Assembly: GCF_014205055.1 (NCBI RefSeq) | Contig: NZ_JACHMS010000001.1 | Span: forward strand, 5,394,001-5,458,000 | Source of the DNA: Streptomyces luteogriseus | GTDB taxonomy: Bacteria; Actinomycetota; Actinomycetes; Streptomycetales; Streptomycetaceae | Direction: 5' to 3' | DNA: 64,000 nucleotides | Shown: piece after piece, positions 1 through 8,385 of the stretch | How the letters are laid out: each line of letters opens with the position of its first letter | Position numbering within the stretch: the stretch's first letter is position 1 | Made by a program: the position numbers and the translations under genes | The notes under the pieces: model-generated | Told to the model about the DNA's origin: nothing | The model's database searches: none | The model's input: only the letters and a program-made list of their open reading frames with translations

Positions 1-86
1 AGCAGCAGCATGGCGAGGGTCGAGAAGATCACGGTGCAGGAACCGTAGGCGAGCTGTGCGGCAGTCGGACGGGGCATGGCCATCAT
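1..86 (-). CDS. Small membrane protein, N-terminal fragment
   Basis: Only the first 28 codons lie in the window; the gene runs off the left edge. The product starts MMAMPRPTAAQLAYGSC and goes straight into a hydrophobic stretch (VIFSTLAMLLL), so it is probably a small integral membrane protein. A GAGG motif precedes the start. Three in-frame ATGs (86, 83 and 77) are close together and the true one is uncertain. It is divergent from the M6 protease gene, with about 410 bp between them. No function can be assigned from this fragment. Confidence 0.6.
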   Translation of the reverse strand, partial: MMAMPRPTAAQLAYGSCTVIFSTLAMLL

Positions 87-302
87 GTCCTCGAAAGTGG
101 GGGTCCACGGTGGTGTCGGCCTGGCAAGACGCCGGCTTCCGGGCGTTCCGCCAACCGACATTCTCACCGGCAGGGTGCCCGACCGGAACCGGCGGTAAGC
201 GTGACCTAATCAACAAGGGCGGTGCACAGGGGGCGCACGGAGTCATGACGTCCACCTAGTGGACATATGCACGCGCCCGCACGGCCGGTGGGGAGGGCCG
301 CG

Positions 303-322
303 GGACAACCGTTTGGTTGTCC
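303..322. promoter_or_regulatory. 8-bp perfect inverted repeat upstream of M6 protease
   Basis: GGACAACC and GGTTGTCC are perfect inverted arms separated by GTTT. It could be an operator or a short hairpin. No regulator can be named from the sequence. Confidence 0.4.
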
Positions 323-350
323 GTAAAACGAACGTCGCCTCCGCATAGTG

Positions 351-419
351 CACTTGACTTGTCCAAGTCAAGGTCTGTCTTTTCTTCTAAACCTCTAGTC
401 AAATGTCGTCACTTGACTA
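351..419. promoter_or_regulatory. CTTGACT palindrome cluster (putative operators)
   Basis: A perfect 9-bp palindrome (CTTGACTTG-TC-CAAGTCAAG) lies at 353-372. A second inverted pair, TAGTCAA (396-402) and TTGACTA (413-419), follows. The 9-mer CACTTGACT is also directly repeated at 351-359 and 410-418, so the same heptamer core occurs four times in 69 bp. The spacing suggests cooperative binding by a dimeric regulator upstream of the secreted protease gene. TTGACT could also serve as a -35 box, with the regulator then competing with RNA polymerase. This is inference. Confidence 0.5.
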
Positions 420-499
420 CACGCGTTGATCACGCGCGCGCGGATTTCCATGACCGGGACCCTGCCTGCCGCGCGCCCGAACGCGGGGGAGGATCTCAA

Positions 500-2848
500 G
501 TGACCAGTAGACCCTGGACGTTCAGAGCGGCCGCCATCAGCGTGGCGCTCGCAGCGGCCACCGCCACCGCCTCGACGTACGCGGTGGCCGACGACGCCTC
601 GGCCCCCCGGTCCACCACAGTGGACCGTCATGACCCGGCGGATCGGCATCACGACGAGCACGACCTCGAAGGCCCGCTGAGCAAGACGCAGGACGCTCAG
701 CGCCAGGAGGCCCTGAAGCAGGTCATATCCGGCAAGAGCAAGGTCAAGAACCGCGAAGGTTCGAAGGTCGTCAAGCTCAAGAGCAAGAAGGGCGACGACA
801 AGTACGTCGAGCTCGGCCGCGAGAAGACCGACAAGATCTTCACGATCCTGGTCGAGTTCGGGGACAAGGTCGACAGCCGCTACGGCGGCACCCCCGGCCC
901 GCTGCACAACACGATAGCCAAGCCGGACCGCAAGAAGGACAACTCCACGGCGTGGAGGGCCGACTACGACCAGGAGTACTTCCAGGACCTGTACTTCGGT
1001 CACGGCAAGGGCGTCGACTCGGTCAAGACCTACTACGAGAAGCAGTCCTCGGGCCGCTACTCGGTCGACGGCGAGGTCTCCGACTGGGTCAAGGTCCCCT
1101 ACAACGAGGCCCGTTACGGCAACAACGCCTGCGGTGACACCAACTGCTCGAGCGTGTGGAACGTCGTCAGCGACGGTCTGAACGCCTGGGTCGACCGGCA
1201 GAAGGCGGCCGGCCGCACCGACGCGCAGATCAAGGCGGACGTCGCCCGGTTCGACGAGTGGGACCGCTACGACTTCGACGGCGACGGCGACTTCAACGAG
1301 CCCGACGGCTACATCGACCACTTCCAGATCGTGCACGCCGGCGAGGACGAGTCCGCGGGCGGCGGCGCCCAGGGCACCGACGCGATCTGGGCCCACCGCT
1401 GGTACGCCTTCGGCACCGACGCCGGGGCCACCGGCCCCGAGAGCAACAAGCTCGGCGGTGCGAAGATCGGCGACACCGGCATCTGGGTCGGCGACTACAC
1501 CGTCCAGCCGGAGAACGGCGGACTCGGCGTCTACGCCCACGAGTACGGCCACGACCTCGGTCTGCCGGACCACTACGACACCTCGGGCGGCGAGAACTCC
1601 ACCGGCTTCTGGACGCTGATGTCGTCCGGTTCCTGGCTCGGCACCGGCAAGAACGAGATCGGCGACCTGCCCGGCGACATGACCGCCTGGGACAAGATGC
1701 AGCTGGGCTGGCTGAACTTCGACAAGGCCAAGGCCGGCGTCAGCTCCTGGCACAAGCTGGGCCTCGCCGAGTACAACACCAAGCACAAGCAGGCCCTGGT
1801 CGTCGACCTCCCCAAGAAGGCGGTCACCACCGAGGTCGTGACCCCCGCCGAGGGCAAGACCCAGTGGTGGAGCGGCAGCGGTGACAACCTCAAGAACACC
1901 CTGACGCGTGTCGTCGACCTGACCGGCAAGTCGAAGGCGCAGCTGACCCTCGACGGCTGGTACGACATCGAGGCCAACTACGACTTCCTCTACACCGAGG
2001 TCTCGACCGACGGCGGCGCCAACTGGACCGCTGTCGACGGCACGGTGGACGGCCAGCCGATCCAGCGCGACGCCAGCGACAAGCCGGTCCTGACCGGCAC
2101 GGTCGACGGCTACAAGAAGCTCGCCTTCCCGCTGGACGCCTACGCCGGCAAGAAGATCGACCTCCGCTTCCGCTACCAGACCGACGGCGGCGTGGCCCAG
2201 AAGGGCTTCGCGGCCGACGCGATCACGGTGACGGCCGACGGTGCGCCCGTCTTCTCCGACAACGCCGAGACCGCGGACGGCGCGTGGAAGGCCACCGGCT
2301 TCTCCCGCATCGGCGCGTCCTTCACCAAGGACTACGCGCAGTACTACATCGCCGAGAACCGGCAGTACGTGTCGTACGACAAGACGCTGAAGACCGGCCC
2401 GTACAACTTCGGCTTCACGGCGCGCCCGGACTGGGTGGAGCACTACGCGTACCAGAACGGCCTGTTGATCTGGAAGTGGGACACCTCCCAGGTGGACAAC
2501 AACACCAGCCAGCACAAGGGCACCGGTCTGGTCCTGCCGATCGACTCGCACCCGGACGCGCTGAAGTGGGCCGACGGCACCCTGATGCGCAACCGCGTCC
2601 AGGCCTACGACTCGCCGTTCAGCCTCTACCGCACCGACGGCATGACGCTGCACAAGGCGGACGTGGCGAAGTACATCCCGGGCTCGAAGGGCGTCTCGGT
2701 CTTCAACGACCGGAAGAACGACTACTACGACGAGTCGAACCCGACCGCGGGTGTCAAGATCACTGACACCAACACGAAGATCAAGATCCTCAAGGAAGCC
2801 AAGGACGGCTCGACGATCGAGCTGGAGGTCGGCGCCGCGGGTAGGTAA
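500..2848 (+). CDS. Secreted M6 family (immune inhibitor A-like) metalloprotease
   Basis: This is a zinc endopeptidase of the M6 (immune inhibitor A) family, about 782 aa. The GTG start at 500 follows a GGGGGAGG ribosome binding site, and the N-terminus is a signal peptide ending near ASTYAVA-DD; a longer TTG-started reading frame upstream has no support. A charged prodomain rich in Lys and Asp follows. The catalytic motif HEYGHDLGLPD begins at about residue 347 (His347, Glu348, His351), followed by the Met-turn-like region FWTLMSSGSW. The C-terminal half matches the beta-sandwich/MAM-like part of M6 enzymes. It probably acts outside the cell, degrading proteins. A strong hairpin terminator follows the stop. 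Transcription is probably controlled through the upstream palindromes. Confidence 0.93.
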   Translation: MTSRPWTFRAAAISVALAAATATASTYAVADDASAPRSTTVDRHDPADRHHDEHDLEGPLSKTQDAQRQEALKQVISGKSKVKNREGSKVVKLKSKKGDDKYVELGREKTDKIFTILVEFGDKVDSRYGGTPGPLHNTIAKPDRKKDNSTAWRADYDQEYFQDLYFGHGKGVDSVKTYYEKQSSGRYSVDGEVSDWVKVPYNEARYGNNACGDTNCSSVWNVVSDGLNAWVDRQKAAGRTDAQIKADVARFDEWDRYDFDGDGDFNEPDGYIDHFQIVHAGEDESAGGGAQGTDAIWAHRWYAFGTDAGATGPESNKLGGAKIGDTGIWVGDYTVQPENGGLGVYAHEYGHDLGLPDHYDTSGGENSTGFWTLMSSGSWLGTGKNEIGDLPGDMTAWDKMQLGWLNFDKAKAGVSSWHKLGLAEYNTKHKQALVVDLPKKAVTTEVVTPAEGKTQWWSGSGDNLKNTLTRVVDLTGKSKAQLTLDGWYDIEANYDFLYTEVSTDGGANWTAVDGTVDGQPIQRDASDKPVLTGTVDGYKKLAFPLDAYAGKKIDLRFRYQTDGGVAQKGFAADAITVTADGAPVFSDNAETADGAWKATGFSRIGASFTKDYAQYYIAENRQYVSYDKTLKTGPYNFGFTARPDWVEHYAYQNGLLIWKWDTSQVDNNTSQHKGTGLVLPIDSHPDALKWADGTLMRNRVQAYDSPFSLYRTDGMTLHKADVAKYIPGSKGVSVFNDRKNDYYDESNPTAGVKITDTNTKIKILKEAKDGSTIELEVGAAGR

Positions 2849-2873
2849 TCCGCATCCTTGCAGGTCAGAGCAT

Positions 2874-2909
2874 GATCGGCGGTGACCCACTGGCGGGTCA
2901 CCGCCGATC
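2874..2909 (+). terminator. Rho-independent-type hairpin after M6 protease
   Basis: A perfect 15-bp stem (2874-2888 with 2895-2909) encloses a 6-nt loop, 25 bp after the stop codon. There is little T-tract, as usual in Streptomyces. Confidence 0.85.
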
Positions 2910-2970
2910 CGTGTTTAGGTGCGTCCTGTGGCTCTCTTATTGACACCGACCGGCACAGGGGGATGAGCGC

Positions 2971-3315
2971 ATGGCCGCAGGAGGCTTCTGCAAGCTACCG
3001 AACGGCACGGTGGTGGTGGCACTGAACCTGCCCAGCCCCGCCGCCGACGGCCCCGGCGCCGTCCGCGTCCTCGTCCACTCCGTGAACCGCGCCCGGGCCC
3101 TGACCAGGCTCCGCAACCTCGGTCTGCGGTCGGTCTACCTGCGCGGCAACGCCGCCCCGCCGACCCCCGACGAGATCACCGCGGTCCTGCACCACCCCGA
3201 CGGCCTGATATGGCGCACGGCCCCCGACAACGGTGTCGCGTCGAGCCCGGAGCTGGTCCAGGAGCTGTGGCGCCCGATCAGAGCGCTGCTGCGCCGCCCG
3301 ACGCCGCAGACCTGA
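2971..3315 (+). CDS. Conserved hypothetical protein, 114 aa
   Basis: The ATG at 2971 follows AGGGGG with 8-nt spacing. The 114-residue product (MAAGGFCKLPNGTVVVALN...) has no signal peptide or membrane segment. The first half reads as alternating beta/alpha elements and the C-terminus is Arg-rich. I recognise no catalytic motif. It lies alone between the protease terminator and the convergent pncA gene, and coding bias supports a real gene. Function unknown. Confidence 0.7.
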   Translation: MAAGGFCKLPNGTVVVALNLPSPAADGPGAVRVLVHSVNRARALTRLRNLGLRSVYLRGNAAPPTPDEITAVLHHPDGLIWRTAPDNGVASSPELVQELWRPIRALLRRPTPQT

Positions 3316-3340
3316 ACCGCGGGGCCGCCGGAGAGCGGGA

Positions 3341-3931
3341 CTACTGCACGACCGGCTTGCCCGACAGCTCCACGCCCGCCTCGCGCAGCTCCTCCAGGGC
3401 GCGCTCGGTGCTCTCGTGCGCCACCCCGGCCGTCAGGTCCAGCAGGACCTGGGTGCGGAAACCCTCCCGGGCGGCGTCCAGCGCCGTGGCGCGTACGCAG
3501 TGATCCGTGGCGATGCCGACCACGTCGACCTCGGTGACGTCGCGGGAGCGCAGCCAGTCGGCCAGCGGCGTGCCGTTCTCGTCGGCGCCCTCGAAACCGC
3601 TGTACGCCGCCGAGTACGCCCCCTTGTCGAACACCGCGTCGATCGACCCGGAGGCGACGGCGGGGGCGAAGTTCGGGTGGAAGCCGACGCCCTCGGTGCC
3701 GGCCACGCAGTGCGCGGGCCAGGAGCGGGCGTAGTCCGGGTTCGTGGAGAAGTGGCCGCCGGGGGCGATGTGGTGGTCGCGGGTGGCCACGACGTGCTGG
3801 TAGCCGGACCCGGCGGCCTGCCCGATCAGCTCCGTGACGGCGGCGGCCACATCGGCACCGCCGGACACCGCGAGGCTGCCCCCCTCGCAGAAGTCGTTCT
3901 GCACATCGACGACGATCAAGGCGCGGCGCAT
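3341..3931 (-). CDS. pncA: Nicotinamidase/pyrazinamidase
   Basis: A cytosolic amidase that converts nicotinamide to nicotinate in NAD salvage; 196 aa, normal for the isochorismatase-fold family. The catalytic triad is visible as Asp9 (VVDVQNDF), Lys103 (FDKGAYS) and Cys145 (GIATDHCVRATALDA). The metal-site residues Asp52, His54 and His60 lie in RDHHIAPGGH. It is downstream of and co-directional with pncB, which uses its product, so the two form a salvage pair, though 115 bp separate them. An AAGGA motif sits before the ATG. It is convergent with the small hypothetical gene ending at 3315. Confidence 0.95.
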   Translation of the reverse strand: MRRALIVVDVQNDFCEGGSLAVSGGADVAAAVTELIGQAAGSGYQHVVATRDHHIAPGGHFSTNPDYARSWPAHCVAGTEGVGFHPNFAPAVASGSIDAVFDKGAYSAAYSGFEGADENGTPLADWLRSRDVTEVDVVGIATDHCVRATALDAAREGFRTQVLLDLTAGVAHESTERALEELREAGVELSGKPVVQ

Positions 3932-4046
3932 GGTCGGTGTCCTTCGGCTATGAGGTCGGCAAGCCCGGCCGGTGAACCACCGAGCCTATTGACAAGGAGG
4001 AGCGGACGGGAGGGGTCGCGGGCCCGCGCGTCACGGCACACCGCAG

Positions 4047-5393
4047 TTAGTTACCCGAGGACGCGTGCAGGTACTCCGTGGGAAGGACGGGCTCCCCGCG
4101 CGAGAGCTGCGTGGCCGACATCGGGAGACCCGCGCGCGCCCGCGTGTGCCGCTCGCGCGCCGCGTCCAGGGGCTCACGCGCCACCACCTCGCCCCCCTTG
4201 ACCAGCTCCACCAGCAACTGCCGGTCCGCGAGCCCGGCCGGCACCGGCCCGGTGCCGATCACCTCGGCCTCGGCGACCCCGTAGGAGTCCAGCCGCCGCG
4301 CGGCCCACTTGCGTCCGCCTACCGACGTCTTGCCGCCGCTGGACTTCTTCGCCACCGGCACCAGCGGCGCCTTCGGATCGGCGGACTCGGCCCGCGCGAC
4401 CAGCTTGTAGACCATCGAGGAGGTCGGGTGGCCGGAGCCGGTCACCAGCTGCGTACCGACGCCGTACGCGTCCACCGGCGCCGCGGCCAGCGAGGCGATC
4501 GCGTACTCGTCCAGGTCCGAGGTCACGACGATCTTCGTGTCCCTCGCGCCCAGCTCGTCGAGCTGCTGACGCACCCGGTGCGCCACCAGCAGCAGGTCCC
4601 CGGAGTCGATCCGCACCGCGCCCAGCTCGGTCCCGGCGACCTCGACGGCCGTGCGGACCGCCTCGGCGACGTCGTAGGTGTCCACCAGCAGGGTGGTGCC
4701 CCGGCCCAGCGTGTCCACCTGGGCCCGGAAGGCGTCCCGCTCACTGTCGTGCAGCAGGGTGAAGGCGTGCGCTGAGGTGCCGACGGTGGGGATGCCGTAG
4801 CGGAAGCCCGCCGCGAGGTCGGAGGTGGTCGCGAAGCCGCCGACGTAGGCGGCCCGGGAGGCCGCCACCGCCGCCAGCTCGTGGGTGCGCCGGGCGCCCA
4901 TCTCGATCAGCGGCCGGCCACCGGCGGCCGCCGACATGCGCGAGGCGGCCGCGGCGATCGCCGAGTCGTGGTTGAGGATCGAAAGGATCACGGTCTCCAG
5001 CAGCACGCACTCGGCGAAAGTGCCCTCGACCCGCATGATCGGCGAACCCGGGAAGTACACCTCGCCCTCGGGGTAGCCCCAGACGTCGCCGCGGAACCGG
5101 TAGCCCGCCAGCCAGTCCAGGGTCTCCTCGTCGACGATCTCCCGCTCGCGCAGGAAGGTCAGCACGGCCGTGTCGAAGCGGAAGTTCTCCACCGCGTCCA
5201 GCACCCGTCCGGTGCCGCCCACGACGCCGTAGCGGCGCCCCTCCGGCAGCCGCCGGGTGAAGACCTCGAACACGCTCCGCCGCTCGGCCGTGCCCGACGC
5301 GAGGGCGGCCCGCAGCATCGTCAGCTCGTACTGGTCCGTGAAGAGCGCCGTCGAGGGAACGTCCACCGGCAGCCCAAGGTCCGCTGTGTTCAT
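4047..5393 (-). CDS. pncB: Nicotinate phosphoribosyltransferase
   Basis: It converts nicotinate and PRPP to nicotinate mononucleotide in NAD salvage (Preiss-Handler route). The 448-residue product has the family N-terminus (TALFTDQYELTMLRAAL), the VFEVFTRRLPEGRRYGVV segment and the phosphate-binding region VRIDSGDLL. A -10 hexamer TACGAT (5401-5406, minus strand) ends 7 nt before the ATG, and a TCGTCA -35-like box lies 17 bp further up, so the message is probably leaderless. It is divergent from clpS and followed by pncA. Confidence 0.95.
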   Translation of the reverse strand: MNTADLGLPVDVPSTALFTDQYELTMLRAALASGTAERRSVFEVFTRRLPEGRRYGVVGGTGRVLDAVENFRFDTAVLTFLREREIVDEETLDWLAGYRFRGDVWGYPEGEVYFPGSPIMRVEGTFAECVLLETVILSILNHDSAIAAAASRMSAAAGGRPLIEMGARRTHELAAVAASRAAYVGGFATTSDLAAGFRYGIPTVGTSAHAFTLLHDSERDAFRAQVDTLGRGTTLLVDTYDVAEAVRTAVEVAGTELGAVRIDSGDLLLVAHRVRQQLDELGARDTKIVVTSDLDEYAIASLAAAPVDAYGVGTQLVTGSGHPTSSMVYKLVARAESADPKAPLVPVAKKSSGGKTSVGGRKWAARRLDSYGVAEAEVIGTGPVPAGLADRQLLVELVKGGEVVAREPLDAARERHTRARAGLPMSATQLSRGEPVLPTEYLHASSGN

Positions 5394-5429
5394 AGCGGCG
5401 ATCGTACCCCCATTTCGTCAATCTGACGA
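5394..5429 (-). promoter_or_regulatory. Predicted leaderless promoter of pncB
   Basis: On the minus strand TCGTCA (5424-5429), a 17-bp spacer and TACGAT (5401-5406) precede the ATG by 7 nt. Transcription would therefore start at or next to the start codon. Confidence 0.55.
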
Positions 5430-5500
5430 TTGCGGTCCGCGGACACGCGATCGCCTTGCTGCCAGGCCCGTTTGTGCGACTACCCCCCTCGGGTGGCAGC

Positions 5501-5818
5501 ATGGGCAGTGTGACGTCACCCGCGCCCCTGGAGATCGAACGCACCGAGTCGGCGGAGGAGGTCTTCGCCGTACCCGAGCCGGACCTCCCGTGGGTCACCA
5601 TCGTCCACAACGACCCGGTCAACCTCATGAGCTACGTGACGTACGTCTTCCAGTCGTACTTCGGCTACTCCAAGGACAAGGCCACCAAGCTCATGCTCGA
5701 CGTCCACCACAAGGGCCGGGCGGTCGTCTCCAGCGGCAGCCGCGAGGAGATGGAACGCGACGTGCAGGCCATGCACGGCTACGGCCTGTGGGCCACCCTC
5801 CAGCAGGACCGCAAGTAG
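5501..5818 (+). CDS. clpS: ATP-dependent Clp protease adaptor
   Basis: ClpS binds the N-domain of ClpA/ClpC and delivers N-degron substrates to the Clp protease. The 105-residue product contains the family core PWVTIVHNDPVNLMSYV, then MLDVHHKGRAVV and the final helix ERDVQAMHGYGLWATL. The start is taken as ATG 5501 (MGSVTSPAPLEIER); an in-frame GTG at 5510 is an alternative, and ORF extensions upstream have no support. The DUF2017 gene follows 32 bp downstream on the same strand, a pairing common in actinobacteria, so the two are probably co-transcribed. Confidence 0.95.
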   Translation: MGSVTSPAPLEIERTESAEEVFAVPEPDLPWVTIVHNDPVNLMSYVTYVFQSYFGYSKDKATKLMLDVHHKGRAVVSSGSREEMERDVQAMHGYGLWATLQQDRK

Positions 5819-5850
5819 CCGGCTCCCCGCCCAGCAGCGAAAAGGCCTTC

Positions 5851-6459
5851 ATGCCCGGAACCTTCGAACCGCTCCCCGGCGGCGGCGCGGCCGTCGCCCT
5901 CGACGACGTCGAGATCTCCATCATCCGGTCGCTGGCCGTGCAGCTCCTGGAGCTCATCGGCCCCGGCCCCGCCGAGGACGCCCCCGACGACCCGCTCGCC
6001 GAGCTGTTCGCGGAGGGCCCGAGCGAGCCGCCCACCGACCCGGTGCTGCGGCGGCTCTTCCCGGACGCCTACAGCGACCCGGAGCAGCCTGCCTCGGCCC
6101 GGGACGCCGAGGAGCAGCGGGCGCACTCCGCGGAGTTCCGGCGGTACACCGAGAACGACCTGCGGGCCGGCAAGCGGAACAGCGCCCTCGCGGTGATCCG
6201 TTCCCTCGACGCGCTCTCCTCGGCCGCGGCAGGCGAGGGCGGCGCGGTCCTGAAGCTGTCGACGGCCGAGTCGCAGCAGTGGCTGGGCGCGCTGAACGAC
6301 CTGCGGCTCGCGATCGGCTCGCGGCTGGAGATCACCGAGGACGAGGACACCGACCTCCTCTACCGCCTCCCGGACGACGACCCCCGCAAGCCGATGGTGA
6401 TGGCCTACCTCTGGCTGGGTGGACTCCAGGAGACGCTGGTCGGAACCCTTATGGCCTGA
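5851..6459 (+). CDS. DUF2017 family protein
   Basis: A 202-residue cytosolic protein of the actinobacterial DUF2017 family, recognised from its N-terminus (FEPLPGGGAAVALDDVEISIIRSL), its position after clpS and the C-terminal MVMAYLWLGGLQETLV. It is largely helical and acidic. AAAGG lies before the ATG. Genomic pairing with clpS suggests a role near proteolysis, but no activity can be named from sequence. Confidence 0.85.
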   Translation: MPGTFEPLPGGGAAVALDDVEISIIRSLAVQLLELIGPGPAEDAPDDPLAELFAEGPSEPPTDPVLRRLFPDAYSDPEQPASARDAEEQRAHSAEFRRYTENDLRAGKRNSALAVIRSLDALSSAAAGEGGAVLKLSTAESQQWLGALNDLRLAIGSRLEITEDEDTDLLYRLPDDDPRKPMVMAYLWLGGLQETLVGTLMA

Positions 6460-6823
6460 TCGGTGCAGGTTTTGTGACCGCTGGGTGACCGATCGGTGTT
6501 CGCTCAGAGGACACTCAAATCCGGATAACGATCCCGTCACCGCACCCGCCTCCTATGGCCCCCTCGAAAGCGTTTTGTCCGCTTTTCCCTGTGCGGTGCG
6601 CCACATCCCACCCCTGTGATCAGTGTTGCGGCCGTGATAAATCTTCACGACCGCCCGGCAGAACACCACCCGAATGTTCGGCCGGGTGCGCCACCGAGCC
6701 GGCAACCGCCGGCCAGGCACGAGCAGGCTTCCGGGCCCGCTCAGCTCCATCATTCCGGGGGGATCGAAACCCGATCCGAGGCCGACGAGGGCCCGGGTCG
6801 GCATGGAGAAAGGCGCACCACAC
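6460..6823 (+). other. Non-coding leader region before amino-acid permease
   Basis: In this 364-bp stretch no reading frame looks coding. It contains a perfect GCCGGC-AACC-GCCGGC hairpin (6698-6713) and an AT-rich patch (GTGATAAATC near 6635-6645) that could hold the permease promoter. I see no recognised riboswitch. Confidence 0.45.
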
Positions 6824-8251
6824 ATGACCTCTGCGCAGGTCGAATCGGAAAACGTCTCCGAAGAGGGGTACGAGCGCGGACTCGGCAGCCGCCAGGTCCA
6901 GATGATCGCGATCGGTGGCGCCATCGGCGTCGGCCTGTTCATGGGCGCCGGTGCGAACATCGCCAAGGCCGGCCCCAGCATCATCCTCATGTACGCCCTC
7001 GCGGGCGTCGTGATCTTCTTCATCATGCGGGCCCTGGGCGAGCTGCTCCTCTACCGGCCCGTCTCCGGCTCCTTCGCCGAGTACGCCCGCGAGTTCCTCG
7101 GCCCATTCTTCGGGTTCGTCACGGGCTGGACGTACTGGCTCATGTGGGTGGTGACCGGCATGGCCGAGCTCACCGCCGCCGCGATCTACATCCACTTCTG
7201 GTTCCCGGAGATCCCGCAGTGGGTCAGCGCCCTGGTCTTCCTGGTGGTGCTCTTCGGCGTCAACCTGATCTCCGTCAAGATCTTCGGCGAGGTCGAGTTC
7301 TGGTTCTCGATGATCAAGGTCACGGCCATCATCGGCATGATCGTCATCGGCCTCGGCGTGCTCACCCTCGGCTTCTCCGACGCCGGTGACACCGCCGCCG
7401 TCTCCAACCTCTGGGCGCACGACGGCTTCTTCCCGAACGGCATCGGCTCCAGCCTGATGACGCTCCAGGGCGTCATGTTCGCCTACCTCGCCGTCGAGCT
7501 CGTCGGCGTCACCGCGGGCGAGTCCGAGAACCCCGAGAAGACCCTGCCCAAGGCCATCAACACCCTGCCCTGGCGCATCATCGTCTTCTACGTCGGCGCG
7601 CTGCTGGTCATCCTGTCCGTCGTGAAGTGGACCGAGTTCTCCGCGGGTGAGAGCCCCTTCGTCCACGCCTTCGGCAAGATCGGCATCCCGCTCGCCGCGG
7701 GCATCGTCAACTTCGTCGTGCTCACCGCGGCCCTGTCGTCCTGCAACTCCGGCATGTACTCCACCGGCCGCATGCTGCGCGACCTGGCCGCCAACAGCGA
7801 GGCCCCGCAGGCGTTCGGCAAGCTCAACGCCCGCAAGACGCCCGCCGTCGGCATCACGGTCTCCGTCGCGCTCATGGGCATCGGCGTCGTCCTGAACTAC
7901 GTCGTCCCGGAGAAGGCGTTCCTCTACGTCACCTCCGTCGCCACCGCGGCCGGCATCTGGACCTGGATGATGATCCTCGTCAGCCACATCCGCTACCGCG
8001 CCGCGGTCGACGCGGGCCGGCTGCGCGCCTCGTCCTTCCCCGCCCCCGGCGGTGCGCTCTTCAGCTGGGTCGCGCTCCTCTTCCTCATCGGCGTGACCTG
8101 CATGATCGCGTACGACAAGGACGCGCGGGTCTGCCTGTACGTCGCGGCCGGCTGGGCTGTCGCCCTCGGCGTCGGCTGGCGGGTCCTCAAGAGCCGCAAC
8201 CCGCAGATCACCGAGCGCCGCGGCGACGCGGAGTTCGAGAAGGTCGGCTGA
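6824..8251 (+). CDS. Amino acid permease (APC superfamily, AAT-type)
   Basis: A proton-coupled amino-acid importer with about 12 membrane spans, 475 aa. Family hallmarks are GLGSRQVQMIAIGGAIGVGLFMGAG at the first helix, the PVSGSFAEYAREFLGP segment, and EXEN-like GVTAGESENPEKTLPKAIN in the middle loop. The closest recalled relatives are the D-serine/D-alanine/glycine (CycA-like) and asparagine/phenylalanine permeases, so the substrate is uncertain. The ATG at 6824 follows GGAGAAAGG with 10-nt spacing. Two hairpins terminate the unit before mec. Confidence 0.88.
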   Translation: MTSAQVESENVSEEGYERGLGSRQVQMIAIGGAIGVGLFMGAGANIAKAGPSIILMYALAGVVIFFIMRALGELLLYRPVSGSFAEYAREFLGPFFGFVTGWTYWLMWVVTGMAELTAAAIYIHFWFPEIPQWVSALVFLVVLFGVNLISVKIFGEVEFWFSMIKVTAIIGMIVIGLGVLTLGFSDAGDTAAVSNLWAHDGFFPNGIGSSLMTLQGVMFAYLAVELVGVTAGESENPEKTLPKAINTLPWRIIVFYVGALLVILSVVKWTEFSAGESPFVHAFGKIGIPLAAGIVNFVVLTAALSSCNSGMYSTGRMLRDLAANSEAPQAFGKLNARKTPAVGITVSVALMGIGVVLNYVVPEKAFLYVTSVATAAGIWTWMMILVSHIRYRAAVDAGRLRASSFPAPGGALFSWVALLFLIGVTCMIAYDKDARVCLYVAAGWAVALGVGWRVLKSRNPQITERRGDAEFEKVG

Positions 8252-8270
8252 CCAACCCGCGGGACGCCCA

Positions 8271-8303
8271 GCGGCGGGGAGTACTCGTGGCACTCCCCGC
8301 CGC
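8271..8303 (+). terminator. Hairpin after amino-acid permease
   Basis: A perfect 12-bp stem GCGGCGGGGAGT (8271-8282) / ACTCCCCGCCGC (8292-8303) with a 9-nt loop, 20 bp after the stop codon. Confidence 0.75.
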
Positions 8304-8327
8304 TGCCGCTCAGGGCGTCCGGCATAT

Positions 8328-8364
8328 GGGCCGTTCCGTACCAACCCTCGGTACGGAACGGCCC
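8328..8364 (+). terminator. Second hairpin before mec, with T-rich tail
   Basis: A perfect 15-bp stem (8328-8342 / 8350-8364) with loop AACCCTC is followed by TTCTGCTT. Together with the hairpin at 8271 it insulates mec, whose predicted -10 box lies just downstream. Confidence 0.8.
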
Positions 8365-8371
8365 TTCTGCT

Positions 8372-8385
8372 TATCCTTGCCGGCA
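8372..8385 (+). promoter_or_regulatory. Predicted -10 box for leaderless mec
   Basis: TATCCT (8372-8377) ends 7 nt before the ATG at 8385, and no ribosome binding site is present. This is the actinobacterial leaderless pattern. Confidence 0.5.

Larger units (their letters stand above)
87..499. other. Intergenic region rich in inverted repeats
   Basis: This 413-bp divergent intergenic stretch has no convincing gene; the short ORFs in it lack ribosome binding sites and coding bias. It is less GC-rich near 350-420. It holds at least four inverted repeats: GTCCAC-CTA-GTGGAC at 250-264, GGACAACC-GTTT-GGTTGTCC at 303-322, and two CTTGACT-type elements at 353-372 and 396-419. These probably include the promoter and operators of the downstream protease. 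Confidence 0.55.

Noticed and set aside
395..2890. Very long minus-strand open frame opposite the M6 protease gene
   Set aside because: It mirrors the third-position GC of the protease gene, is rich in Val/Gly/Arg with no domain, and has no ribosome binding site.
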